Below, one piece after another: positions 1 through 10,773 of a stretch of 64,000 nt of DNA; the stretch's first letter is position 1, and each line of letters starts with the position of its first letter. Both the position numbers and the translations under genes were made by a program. The notes beneath the pieces were generated by a model. That model was not told where the DNA came from. It saw only the letters and a program-made list of their open reading frames with translations, and ran no database searches. This stretch comes from Lindgomyces ingoldianus. Lineage: Eukaryota; Ascomycota; Dothideomycetes; Pleosporales; Lindgomycetaceae. The stretch lies in the NCBI RefSeq assembly GCF_010093535.1, contig NW_022985165.1:345434-409433 (forward strand). Reading direction: 5' to 3'.

Positions 1-2762
1 GCGGGCGATAAAATTCCTCGAAGCGAAGACTTGAAACATGAGGCGGTCGAGAAACTGAGTTCAAGATGAAAGGGTGAAGCGAGTCGAGGCTCGCTCTTGT
101 TTACGACAAAAGCAACGGATGAAAATGTGGGAGCAAAAGCTCCGACACAAGCACGGAGTAAATGAAAGACAAAGAGGATGGTTCATGGATAGTGTTTGGA
201 GAGGCGTGCCAGCGGCTGATGTTCTGTGGTTGTGGCAGAGTTGGAGTAAGAACCAAAATTCTGACTGCGACACAAGTGTGGAGTGCTCGGCGAAGGTGAG
301 TGACATAACCTAGGACGTAGAGTGGGCGAAGTTGTCTTTAGGCTGTCCCTTCCAATCATAGAAAACGTGTGCTGGGATGAGATGAGGCGCAATAATAAGA
401 GAGGAGTGACAATTGAACTTACATCAGGTGTTGGGAGTCTGGGTTGGTGCATGAGGCAGCAGTTGATGGCATCTGTTGATGGCATCTGTTGGCGTCATCT
501 CTCAATCTGGGTAGGGACTGGCAATGAGCGCAGGCTCCGGGTTTAGATTTTTGAGAGGACTAGTTCAGTGGCTGCATCCTCAATAAAGAGCCATGCAGGA
601 AAAGGGTCGTCAGCCGGCAACTGAGTCGTACTAGGACGCAGCAGGATGGAAGGGCACGAGGACTGGACGCAAGGACCAGTGGCCGTTGCGGTGGTTATTG
701 GATTCCCACGGCTGAAGAGCAGTAACAATCAAAAGCTATATAGACACACATAGAGAAGCCGGGACCAGAGCATGGTGGTGAGGTACAAGGAGCCGATCAG
801 CAGCAATTGGCGTGCAGCGTGATGAGGGTCGGAGGGTAGCGCCTTCCCGAAATGAAGGCGCACAGGCCCTTGCTGTGTAGCAGGGGCGGCAGGCACGCGT
901 CCCGTTGCTGATTGGCGGGGACCCTTTCTCCAACTGCAGGGCTCTTTCTTCACATTGGAATCCAACAGCCGCCTCAACATGGCCAGTGACGGTCGCAGCG
1001 CCCCATCACCTCTCTGAGAGCCATCGGCTCTCTGCAAACACCTCTCATAGCCGTTGCGACAGCAGCATTCGTGAAGTGACAGGTCTGGGCGGCTCTCCCG
1101 TGGTCGCGAGGCTGTCAATTCGCGGACAGGGGCTTGGGCCGACCCATGCTAGTGCCGTTTGATGAAGAGCAGCTTGCACTGCCTCTGCGAAACAAGGTGG
1201 CCCTTGGTGCTCACGGCCAGCAGCAATTAATTCCAGAGACAAGACCGAGTTGCACCCAACAGATGAAAGACACACAAAGCCCTCAGTCTCTGGCCGCATC
1301 ATCTTGTTGAAGCCGCGCTGCCCTCTCTCTTGCGCTTTTCTTCTACTGCGTGCTTGATGACCACGGCGTGCCAGCCAACACGAACATCGAAGAGAGAAGC
1401 GCCTGTCCTATTTTTGCTGCACTATCGAAAAGCGGCCGCAACCCCGAAATTCTCCCCTTTCTTGTGCGTTCCCCGATCGATGGCGCCCGTTTGATGAAAA
1501 GGCGAGTCCACTCCGCAAGGCACGGCTTGCTGGGCTGCAGGGAGAATTATTAGCGATCCTTGGGAGCCTTTGCCAATTATTCCCTGCTGGGCCGGCTCGC
1601 AAATTGGTCGCCGTCGTTTTGGCCGTGACTCTCCCCCACTGGTCTCTGCCGCTGCCCACCTGGTCCTAGGCGCGCTGGCGTTCTGCGTCTGTCTCTGCCT
1701 GACTGCTCCTTCCTCCTCTTCCTTCACCACACCTCTCCGCCACCCTCACCCTCTCCATCTCTCCTCCTCCGCCCCCCCCCTCGACAACTCTCGACCGGAT
1801 CGTAGCACTGCAACGCCCGCTTAGCAGTGCACATACACCGCCGTCGCAGTCATCTCCGCCTCTCGACTTCCCTTTGACGATCCCGATCAGGGCCACGCTC
1901 ATTCGACGATTCTCCCAGAATCACGACCTCTCATTAGCATCTTTTCCTTCGTGCATTTAATTCGGCCAGTTGTAATTCGACCGTTGCCTGTCAACGTCGA
2001 CGTCGCTCGTTTCGTCGCAGAAAGCAAATCCAACGATCTCAGCAGCCTCCCAGCATCTGCTGCCTGACCCTGTCACGACGCTTGCACTGTACCGGCATTA
2101 AGGAACAAAGAAAGCTATCTGAGTGCTTGTTAAGGATCGTCTGACTCCTCGACGTGCTTGAGCCTAAGGTCTTTTTCCACGGATGAACGGTGCGACACCC
2201 CAGGAACAGTCCCTTTGACCACATCAGCCACTGCGACTCGGCCTTTTGTTGCGCGCGCGGATTCTCGTTGACAGTTGACCGCGTGTTCAGCCGTGGCTGG
2301 GAATCGAAGACCTTCCCGCTGTCCTGGTACCGACAGACAAACGTTTTCGCGAAATTAGAAACAACGGCTGTCGACCATGACCGCATAGGTTGAATTGCGG
2401 AATCATTCCCCACGACAACATTGTCTCTGTTCTGCCTGGAGCACTGGTTCCTTATTCTAGCTGCACTGACAGCCTAGTGAGTCTCCCTGTTGAATAAAGT
2501 TGCCCGGCTGTGAATGACTGCTACTTCGCGAACTCGCCTGAATGTACCTCGGAAGTCCAGCTAACAGAAGCTTGCTCAGGTCCATTCCTTCATCTTGATC
2601 CGTCAAGTTCACTCGTTTACATCTTTACCCTGACAGTGCGTTCTGTAACTTGATGTGTGCCTCCAATTTCTAACTGCTTCAGATTCTCGAAACAACCCCA
2701 ACTTCGATCCTGATACCTTCGAGATTTATTACCGAAAATATTGCTTGAAGATAATACACAAC
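1..2762. other. 5' flank of the Msb2-type gene, no gene seen
   Basis: No reading frame here resembles a known protein, and the short frames present look random. The stretch around 1680-1800 is strongly pyrimidine-rich (CT runs and a C9 tract), as is common near fungal transcription starts. The region most likely holds the promoter and a long transcribed leader of the gene starting at 2763. Several ATGs with short frames lie inside the presumed leader (for example the ATG at 2655, which is in frame with the downstream gene). Confidence 0.5.
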
Positions 2763-5700
2763 ATGCCGAGATCCACGACGATATGGGCTGCGGCCCTGCT
2801 GCTTGCCAGCCTGTCTGGTTCGGGTCCGATGTTGACCACCGCAGAGGCCATGCCAGCACCCGGCCCACAGCAAACCGCGGGGAAACCGAAATACTACTTC
2901 CCACGGCATGTAAAGCGTCAAATTGTAACCAATACTACCGCGCCAGCTTCGTCAACATCCTCCTCATCCTCCTCAAGCAGCACACCTGATTTGGAAACGC
3001 GCAAGTCGTCGGACTTTTTCTCGTTCCTCGAGTCCTCGTTTTTCGGCAACACTCCGTCGTTCTCCTCATCCTCGTCTTCATCCTCATCATCCTTAGCGTC
3101 CTCAACCTCTGATGTGGCTACTAGTGCAGCTGTTGGCACAAGCACGACAACAATTATCACGGATATCACTGTAATACCATCGCCCGTGTCCAGCTTGCCT
3201 TCGGCTGGGACAGGGAATCTGAACTCAGAACCTTCGTCTTCGACGTCGACGTATACACCACAACCACCGATTCCTATTTCTTCAGTTGTACCTTCGTCAC
3301 ACGACGACCCATCCTCAAGCTCAGGTGTTGGCTCGACCGCTGGCTTGCCATCATCCATCGTTGTGCCAACATCAGCACCTGAATTTAAATCTGCAACTAG
3401 CGACGCTGCTCGCCCTCTGCCATCTTCGCCGGTAGATATCGCATCCTCTGGAGGCTTACCATCGACAATTCTTCAACCCACCTCTGCTGTAGCTTCTACT
3501 GCAGTGCAATCAAGCCTAGTTGATAGCTCTATTGCAAGCTTGACTGCTGGGGTCCCCGAACCAAGCAGTGATCCATCTTCACCATCGTCTGCAGCTGGCT
3601 CCACCGGTGGATTTCCGACTATCATTGTTCAGCCGACAGATTTTTCATCCGTAGGACCAACTGTAGTCTTGCCGTCTTCAATCGCCCAGAAAAGCGATCA
3701 ACCCTCTTTTGGTTCTACTGGAGGGATTCCATCCTCTATCGTGCAGCCTACCGAAGTCCCGATTATTAGTTCGACCGGTGGTATTCCATCCTCCATTGTG
3801 CAGCCAACTGAAAACCCCGTGATTGGCTCTACTGGAGGAATTCCTTCATCCATCGTCCAACCTTCGGGGTCAACTGGGGGTATTCCGTCATCGATTGTAC
3901 AGCCTACCGATCTTCCGGTTGGATCTACTGGAGCTATTCCATCTTCAATTGTTCTCCCGTCGGATAGTTCTACCCCCGCTGTGTCACTCCCAATTGAGTC
4001 TTCGGTCTTAGGCTCTACAGGAAGTATACCAGAATCAATCATTTTGCCAAGCACGCGCGCCAGCCCGGTTTCTGAGCCCTCTTCCACGGGTGGTTCTTCT
4101 ATTGTTGGACCATTTATCCTTCCCTCTGTAGGTTCCACGGGCGGTCTTCCAACATCCATCGTTGAGCCGTCTAGTTCGCTTGCCCTGCCTTTTGGCTCAA
4201 CCGGCGAGATACCCTCTGCCACCGGGCTCCTCCCAACAGAGTCTCTTCTGCCCATTGGCTCCACCGGAAGTGTTCCTGGTAGTGTTGTGCTTCCAACGAG
4301 CAATATTCTTCCGACCTCAGAAGTTCCCCTACCATCTTTACCGACCTCTGGGATCATTGTTGGCATTACCACCGCTTTCAGCGCAACAGAAGCCCCAACA
4401 CCCTCAGCTCCAGTTTCTATCCCAACCTCAGAGACCGTTTCCGAGTCCGGTGTTCCTCCGTTGTCTTCCTTCGTTTCTCAGCTGTCATCCCTCCAGCCAT
4501 CTGAAAGTGCGCCAATTCCTAGCGGTGTTATTCCAAGTTCTGGTGTTGGTCTGACTGACCCAACACCTGGGCCGACAGCACCTTCGAGCGCCCCTGGCGT
4601 AACCCCGATTCCGATTCTCCCTTCATCTATTGCCTCGGAGCTCTCTAGTGCACTCTCTGTCATCACGTCCGATGTGAATAGCCTCGTCTCGTCAGCTATC
4701 AGCCAAGTTCCAACATCAGTCCCAGATGTCCCTAGCATCGTGTCCAGCATCGTGTCTAGCGTAGTGTCTGAGGTATCGAGTGGAATCGTGATCCCGACAG
4801 GTACCGCTCCCACACCGTCAATCCCCATCAGCAGTATAGTTTCTAGTGTCATCTCAAGCATTGAGTCTGGCATCTCGACCCTTATTCCCCCTGTCACATC
4901 TTCCGAAATCCTGCCTTCGACTCTTGTCCCTTCAGTCACGTCTTCAGGTATCCTGCCTTCAACCCTTGTTCCCCCTATCACGTCTTCCGGAATCCTGCCT
5001 TCAACTAGTTCCGGTGTTGTACCTTCCTCTGGTATTTCCACTGGGACTGGCTTCACCTCTGTTCCCACAGGCACTTCGGTTCCTACAGGCTCTAGCGTCG
5101 TACCAAGTTCATCGAGCATTGGCAGCATTCCACCGACTTCAGAGGCTACCTCTAGCCCTACTTCAAGCGGAGTGTCTTCTGCATTGCCTGGCTCTACAAA
5201 CTCTACCGCAACAGCTTCAGAGGCTCCGATTAGCACCCCAGTGGTTTCATCGACGTCCGAGTCGCCTACGTTGATTTTCCACCCGCCAACGATTACATCT
5301 AAGCCTCCTGCTCCTACCACCCCGCCAACGTCCATTCCAGTAACAGGCACTGACAGCGAGACCACCTATCTTATCGGTTCAAGCATCATCCAGGAACCGT
5401 CAACAGCACCGTCGCCAAGCGCGACGGTGTCTGGTATTCCGTCAAATCTGCCGAATATGATTGCACCACCGGATGGTGTACCCGTCCGACCGCCAAACAC
5501 ATTCCTGGGCCAGATTGGCTTCAAGTGGCCATTGAATTATCCATTCGTCTGCGCCAATGATGGAGGTAACCAGATATTCGCGTTGCTTCCCATTGCAATC
5601 TCTGATGCCTTAAACATCACGGAGGATAAAATGTCGATGGTCGGGATCAAACCGTATGATACCACTACCTACTTAGGATACATCACAACCTTGGCGATAT

Positions 5701-6269
5701 TCTGGATTCCCCAGGATCTCTCTACTACGCTTGCTGCACAGCTCCGCAATCCTCCAGATCCGTTTTGGCACAACAAGAACCAAACTGTCAATTCCTTGAC
5801 TAGTCTCATCAACACTGCTTTCCCATTACCAGCTGGAAAAACTCCCGGCGATGGTGATTCCACGCAGTCTGGTAACCCAAAATCCACTGCGACTGGAGGT
5901 CCCCGAGATGGCGGTGCTATGGGAGGTGACATGGGTGCCAGCCGCAGAGTCAATCCGACAAGCGCTTATGTTGCTACTGGATCTGTCGTCGCTGCTATTG
6001 CATATGGTGCGGCGATGTTTTACGTTGCGCGGAGATACAGGAATAAGAAGATGTCGCACCAGCGATCAAGTTCTGTGCCGAGTACTAGTCGCTACACTTA
6101 TGGCTCTATGACAGGTGGCGGCGCCTTCATGTCAGGTGGACGCGGCCCCGGACGATCTACACCTGGTGGTCGAGACAGCCATGGAAGCAGTAGTAGCAAT
6201 GGACGGAGCATACGAACGCAGCAAATTTCGGCCCCGGTCATGGCCGAGAATTCACTTGGCTGGAATTAA
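2763..6269 (+). CDS. MSB2: Msb2-type signalling mucin (osmosensor/surface sensor of the Cdc42-MAPK pathways)
   Basis: A single-exon protein of 1168 residues if the ATG at 2763 is used. That start opens directly into a hydrophobic signal peptide (MPRSTTIWAAALLLASLSGS), whereas the in-frame ATG at 2655 would place 36 polar residues before it. A Lys-Arg pair near residues 50-51 could be a Kex2 site. Residues from about 60 to 900 are a Ser/Thr/Pro-rich mucin region with imperfect GSTGGIPSSIVQPT-like repeats. Residues from about 920 to 1025 form a compact non-repetitive ectodomain (FKWPLNYPFVCAND, then WIPQDLSTTL) matching the Hkr1-Msb2 homology region. One transmembrane segment follows at about 1067-1090, then a basic Ser/Gly-rich cytosolic tail. 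In other fungi Msb2 acts at the plasma membrane upstream of Cdc42 and the filamentous-growth or pathogenicity MAPK; that role is inferred from family membership. Biased codon use creates long shadow frames on the opposite strand. Confidence 0.85.
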   Translation: MPRSTTIWAAALLLASLSGSGPMLTTAEAMPAPGPQQTAGKPKYYFPRHVKRQIVTNTTAPASSTSSSSSSSSTPDLETRKSSDFFSFLESSFFGNTPSFSSSSSSSSSSLASSTSDVATSAAVGTSTTTIITDITVIPSPVSSLPSAGTGNLNSEPSSSTSTYTPQPPIPISSVVPSSHDDPSSSSGVGSTAGLPSSIVVPTSAPEFKSATSDAARPLPSSPVDIASSGGLPSTILQPTSAVASTAVQSSLVDSSIASLTAGVPEPSSDPSSPSSAAGSTGGFPTIIVQPTDFSSVGPTVVLPSSIAQKSDQPSFGSTGGIPSSIVQPTEVPIISSTGGIPSSIVQPTENPVIGSTGGIPSSIVQPSGSTGGIPSSIVQPTDLPVGSTGAIPSSIVLPSDSSTPAVSLPIESSVLGSTGSIPESIILPSTRASPVSEPSSTGGSSIVGPFILPSVGSTGGLPTSIVEPSSSLALPFGSTGEIPSATGLLPTESLLPIGSTGSVPGSVVLPTSNILPTSEVPLPSLPTSGIIVGITTAFSATEAPTPSAPVSIPTSETVSESGVPPLSSFVSQLSSLQPSESAPIPSGVIPSSGVGLTDPTPGPTAPSSAPGVTPIPILPSSIASELSSALSVITSDVNSLVSSAISQVPTSVPDVPSIVSSIVSSVVSEVSSGIVIPTGTAPTPSIPISSIVSSVISSIESGISTLIPPVTSSEILPSTLVPSVTSSGILPSTLVPPITSSGILPSTSSGVVPSSGISTGTGFTSVPTGTSVPTGSSVVPSSSSIGSIPPTSEATSSPTSSGVSSALPGSTNSTATASEAPISTPVVSSTSESPTLIFHPPTITSKPPAPTTPPTSIPVTGTDSETTYLIGSSIIQEPSTAPSPSATVSGIPSNLPNMIAPPDGVPVRPPNTFLGQIGFKWPLNYPFVCANDGGNQIFALLPIAISDALNITEDKMSMVGIKPYDTTTYLGYITTLAIFWIPQDLSTTLAAQLRNPPDPFWHNKNQTVNSLTSLINTAFPLPAGKTPGDGDSTQSGNPKSTATGGPRDGGAMGGDMGASRRVNPTSAYVATGSVVAAIAYGAAMFYVARRYRNKKMSHQRSSSVPSTSRYTYGSMTGGGAFMSGGRGPGRSTPGGRDSHGSSSSNGRSIRTQQISAPVMAENSLGWN
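3597..4300 (+). repeat. Imperfect coding repeats in the Msb2 mucin domain
   Basis: A unit of about 14-24 codons with the core G-S-T-G-G-[IFL]-P-[ST]-S-I-V-[QL]-P-[ST] recurs roughly a dozen times. The copies between about 3711 and 3960 are the most alike, and outer copies are degenerate. Nucleotide identity between copies is lower than protein identity (synonymous changes at many third positions), so the array is not very recent. The repeats add length to a likely O-glycosylated stalk. Confidence 0.8.
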
Positions 6270-7310
6270 ATATTCTTCTCATGGCGACACAACGGCGCAT
6301 GAATTTATGTGCCCTGTATCATATTCCTTGTTACTGGCAACTGGAGGGCCGATGCATTTCCATTTCCGAGCGACGCGCAAAGCACGACGGTCGCATTCCC
6401 AACGTGTAATTACATCACGGCATCGGGACTTTCCTAGTTCTTTGTATTGAGTTGTTGCTCCGACCAGACTCGTCTAAGCTGGTGTGAAGCACACCTAAGC
6501 TCTCTCCTAATGTTCTCACTCTCGCTAAACAAGGACCTATACTCTCGATATCTCTTTTATTATTTTCTTTGGTTTTTGCCATGTTCGATTCTTAGATACC
6601 TGTCTATGCTTTCACGGCTAGACCTTTTTCTCGTCGGGAGTTTTTGGAAGAGATGAAGCTGCATTTGTTCAGCATCTATGTACCGCATGAAGAGGATCTT
6701 TGGGGAGTGAACAAAGGTGTGGTGAAAGCGCGTAAATAGCAGCCAGTGGTTGAGAAGTAAAGAAAAGTTCATATTAATGCTGAGAGTTGTGAGTCGATGA
6801 AGGTGATCAGGAGCATGATACCGTGACGGGTGTATTTAAAGGCTTGTATGAATTAATGTTGGCTTTCAGAAACAGAAAATTGATTGAAATGTGAATTAAT
6901 TGTGGGAATAATCACAGAATACACCTAAATCATTCCAGCATAAAAGCTAGTAAAAAATATTTTTGTGTCGTGGATGGGGAATGCTCTCGACCTAAGCGGA
7001 CTTTAGGGAATCACCCCGCCGTAAACCACAGCCGTCGGAACTTGCCTCTTCGGGCGATAATGCCTGAACCCTGTCATTCTTGGCGAAACCACCAAACACC
7101 ACGCCTGCAACTTTGACCGTGGGTAACGCCTCCAGACCATTGCCTTCGCCTCTAACAGCTTTGTTTGCGTAGTTAAAATTTTAAACTCGTCTTTTTACTA
7201 TTGTGCCTTTGTTACGACCTCTCGCGACCCCGAACTTGCGCTCGCGGACTGGCTCAAGTAGCCACGTCTCCCCAAAGACGACTTCATAGCCCTCGCATCT
7301 AGCTGGAATC
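6270..7310. other. Gap between MSB2 and SEC27
   Basis: It should hold the MSB2 3' UTR and the SEC27 promoter. The stretch from about 6830 to 6970 is AT-rich. I see no conserved coding frame or RNA gene. Confidence 0.5.
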
Positions 7311-10300
7311 ATGCGCTTGGACGTGAAGGTACGACAGCGGGGTCTCCTTAATGGTTTGCGGTATACCAGCAATTGCTTACACAATATTTGAATATAGCGG
7401 CAGCTCTTCGCGCGATCGGAGAGGGTCAAAGGTACATTCTTACAGCTATATATGCACAACTGAACATACGCTAATTCTCCGCAGGAATTGGTGAGATGAA
7501 CAACCTAGTTTTGTCTTGAACTGTACTCAATCGCCTTTCAAGACTTTCACCCGACCGAGCCATGGATTCTCACCACCTTGTATAGCGGTAGGCTCCGCCG
7601 GAAAATGTGAAAATGCGGGACGATATACTGACAGGCCTAGGACACGTCCATATCTGGTCCTACGTTTCCCAATCTATCGTCAAGACCTTCGAGCTCACCG
7701 ATGTTCCCGTCCGAGCGGGTCGATTCATTGCGAGGAAGAATTGGATAGTCGCAGGTGGGCTTGGGGACCCTTTGAAAAAAATGCTGTGTTGACATGCTCG
7801 TCTCTAGGCTCCGATGACTTCCAGTTGCGCGTCTACAATTACAACACCTCGGAGAAGGTTACGTCATTCGAAGCGCATCCAGACTACATTCGTGCCATTG
7901 CTGTGCATCCAACGCAATCTTTTGTGTTGACCGCTAGTGTACATAACATCTTCAAGATATGTAAGGGAGTGGTGCTAATGATTATTAGGACGATATGACA
8001 ATAAAGCTGTGGGACTGGGACAAATCATGGAAATGTATGTCGTCACATTGCATCCTACCCTTTTCTGGCCTGACCATGATTGACACTCTACAGGCGTCCA
8101 AGTCTTTGAAGGCCATGGCCACTATGTCATGGGCATTGCCATAAACCCAAAGGACCCAAACACATTCGCATCAGCATGTCTCGACAGAACTGTGAAGATA
8201 TGGTCATTAGGCAGCACAACCCCTAATTTTACTCTGGAAGCACATGAAGCCAAGGGCGTAAACTTTATTGATTACTACCCGCAATCTGACAAGCCATATC
8301 TGCTCACTACATCTGATGACCGGACTGTCAAGGTCTGGGATTACACAACAAAAGCCCTCATTGCTACGCTAGAAGGCCACACCTCGAATGTTAGCTTTGC
8401 CGTATATCATCCGGAACTGCCAGTGATTATTTCTGGGTCTGAAGACGGCACCATCAAGATTTGGCATTCATCAACGTATAGGCTAGAACAGTCATTAAAT
8501 TACGGTCTTGAACGAGCGTGGTGTGTGGCTTACCAGAAAGGCAAGAATGGCATCGCCCTTGGGTTCGATGACGGCGCCGTAGTCATCTCTATGGGGCGAG
8601 AAGAGCCAGCTGTAAGCATGGATGCTGCAGGAAAGGTGCTGTGGGCTAAACACAACGAAATTCTTACCGCTGTGATCAAAGGCAACGAGAAACTGAAGGA
8701 CTCAGAACGTTTGACCCTGCCAACCAAGGACCTTGGATCGACCGAAATTTACCCTCAATCGCTATTGCACTCCCCAAACGGACGATTTGTCGCAGTCTGC
8801 GGTGATGGAGAATACATCATCTACACAGCGCTTGCTCTCCGTAATCAAGCTTTCGGCTCCGCGTTAGATTTCTGCTGGGCTTCGAAAGAGCATGATAAAG
8901 ACTACGCAATTCGAGAGTCATCCACGAGTGTGAAGATATTCCGAAACTTCAAAGAGCGAAGTGTTTTGAATGTGGGCTTCTCGGCTGATGGTCTTAGTGG
9001 AGGCATTCTCCTTGGTGTAAAGGGTCAGGGCGGCATCGGTCTGTTCGACTGGGATACCGGCGCCTTGGTCCGAAGGATAGAGGTCGAACCCAAGAGTGTC
9101 TACTGGTCGGAGAGCGGTGAGCTCGTCACGTTGGCAACAGAAGACACTTTCTATGTCCTCCGATACTCTCGCGAGAACTATTTGGAGGCAGTCCAGAATG
9201 GAGAGGTTGATGAAGATGGCGCGGAGTCTGCTTTTGAAGTTGTTTGCGATATCAACGAGAGGTAAGATGCTCCCGAGATTTTTGGGAGGATATGAGTAGA
9301 AAGTTAACGCACCTGTAGTGTTCGTACAGGCGCCTGGGTTGGCGACTGCTTCATTTATACCAACAGTACAAACCGACTCAACTACCTCGTTGGCGACCAG
9401 TCCTACACAATTTCCCACTTTGACGCCCCCCACTACCTTCTCGGCTATCTTCCGCGTGACTCCAGGATCTACGTTGCGGATAAAGACGTCAACGTCGTCT
9501 CATTTGCGCTCTCCCTTGCCGTCGTCGAATACCAAACGCTCGTCCTCCGAGGCGATCTCGAGGCCGCAGAAGAGATCCTCCCGAACGTACCCAAAGACCA
9601 AAATAACAAGATCGCCCGATTCTTGGAAGGACAGGGATACAAAGAACTCGCGCTCAAAGTCGCCACGGACCCAGAACACCGCTTTGATCTCGCCCTCTCC
9701 CTCGGCGATCTTGAGCAAGCCACTGAAATCGCCCGCGAGCAGGACACAGAGCACAAGTGGAAGACAGTCGGCGATGCGGCGCTCACAGGTTGGGACGTCA
9801 AGCTCGCGCAGGAATGCTTCGTCAAAGCTAAAGATCTCGGTTCTTTGCTGCTAGTGTACAGCGCCACTTCCGATGCAGACGGTCTGAGAGAATTGGCGAA
9901 GCTGGCAGAAAACGCGTCAGCGAATAATGTCGCGTTCTCGGCCCTCTGGCAGATCGGCGATGTCGATGCTTGTATCGAGCTCCTGACCAAGACAAATCGC
10001 GTTGCAGAGGCGGTGCTCTTCTCGCAGACGTATAAGCCTAGTGTGACAGCAACACTTGTCAAGAAATGGAAAGCGAGTTTGGAGAAGGAGAGTAAGGGGA
10101 AGGTTAGCCGATTGTTGGGGGTTCCGCCGAGCGAGGGTGAGGGTGATGCTGAGATGTTCCCTGACTGGGATGAGTATTTGAGGCTTGAGAGGGAAGGTGG
10201 TACGGCGGAGGATTTGCCGACGAAGGGGGAGGTGGAAGTTGAGGATGGGGCGGTTGAGGAAGAGGAGGGTGTGGAGAATGCAGAGGAGGATGAGGCCGAA

Positions 10301-10318
10301 GAAGACGAAGAAGAGTGA
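7311..10318 (+). CDS. SEC27: Coatomer beta' subunit (COPI, WD40 and solenoid)
   Basis: Exons inferred at 7311-7328, 7398-7431, 7485-7490, 7543-7587, 7641-7754, 7808-7938, 7989-8034, 8094-9261 and 9319-10318. They join to 2562 nt, an 853-residue protein, the usual length for this family. The start gives MRLDVK, the conserved beta'-COP N-terminus, followed across introns by [19 protein letters not shown]40 repeats fill the first half (for example [37 protein letters not shown]), then comes the alpha-solenoid ([20 protein letters not shown]) and an acidic Glu/Asp tail. The protein is part of the cytosolic COPI coat used in Golgi-to-ER and intra-Golgi transport. Oddities: introns are crowded at the 5' end, and the third exon is only 6 nt, required to encode the invariant Ile-Asp. 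The neighbour MSP1 is convergent, 455 bp downstream. Confidence 0.95.
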
Positions 10319-10773
10319 GGGGGTCTAGGTAGGTGGGGTTGTGAGCCAAGGGGAATGACGAGGAGTGTCGGACAGAGGGTGAGAACCAGTCCTAAGGAAA
10401 CTTGGCATTATGTTTTTTTTTGTGCGCTTTTCGAAGATTAAAGAGGCCCACCGGATAAGGGATATGAAAATGATACAATGATAGGATATATTACCATATA
10501 CCTTTTTCATGTTTCCCCTTGTGTGAGGACTAGAGAAGAGGAGAAAATTTACAATAGGCCCTGTCTATGGTTATGGTAACGAAGATCTCACATGCCCGCA
10601 GTGCCTGTGCTGTCTATACAGCTCTAACCAGCCAGCCGGCTATCCATTAACAACGCCGACACCCGTCCGTGTTTGATATCCGAAAGCTGAGAGAGATTTT
10701 CATGATACAGCACCACCCATATATACGTTTCATTCACCATAATCTCCCATGCCCCGATTTTTGTCCACCCATC
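10319..10773. other. Convergent 3' gap between SEC27 and MSP1
   Basis: Shared terminator space of two convergent genes. It has AT-rich stretches, including a T9 run near 10411. Nothing else is recognised. Confidence 0.5.

Noticed and set aside
4478..5365. 295-codon minus-strand frame inside the Msb2 gene (also 224 codons at 3698-4372)
   Set aside because: Shadow of the repetitive Ser/Thr/Pro-rich coding strand. Its Val/Gly/Glu-rich sequence mirrors the sense codon bias and resembles no family.
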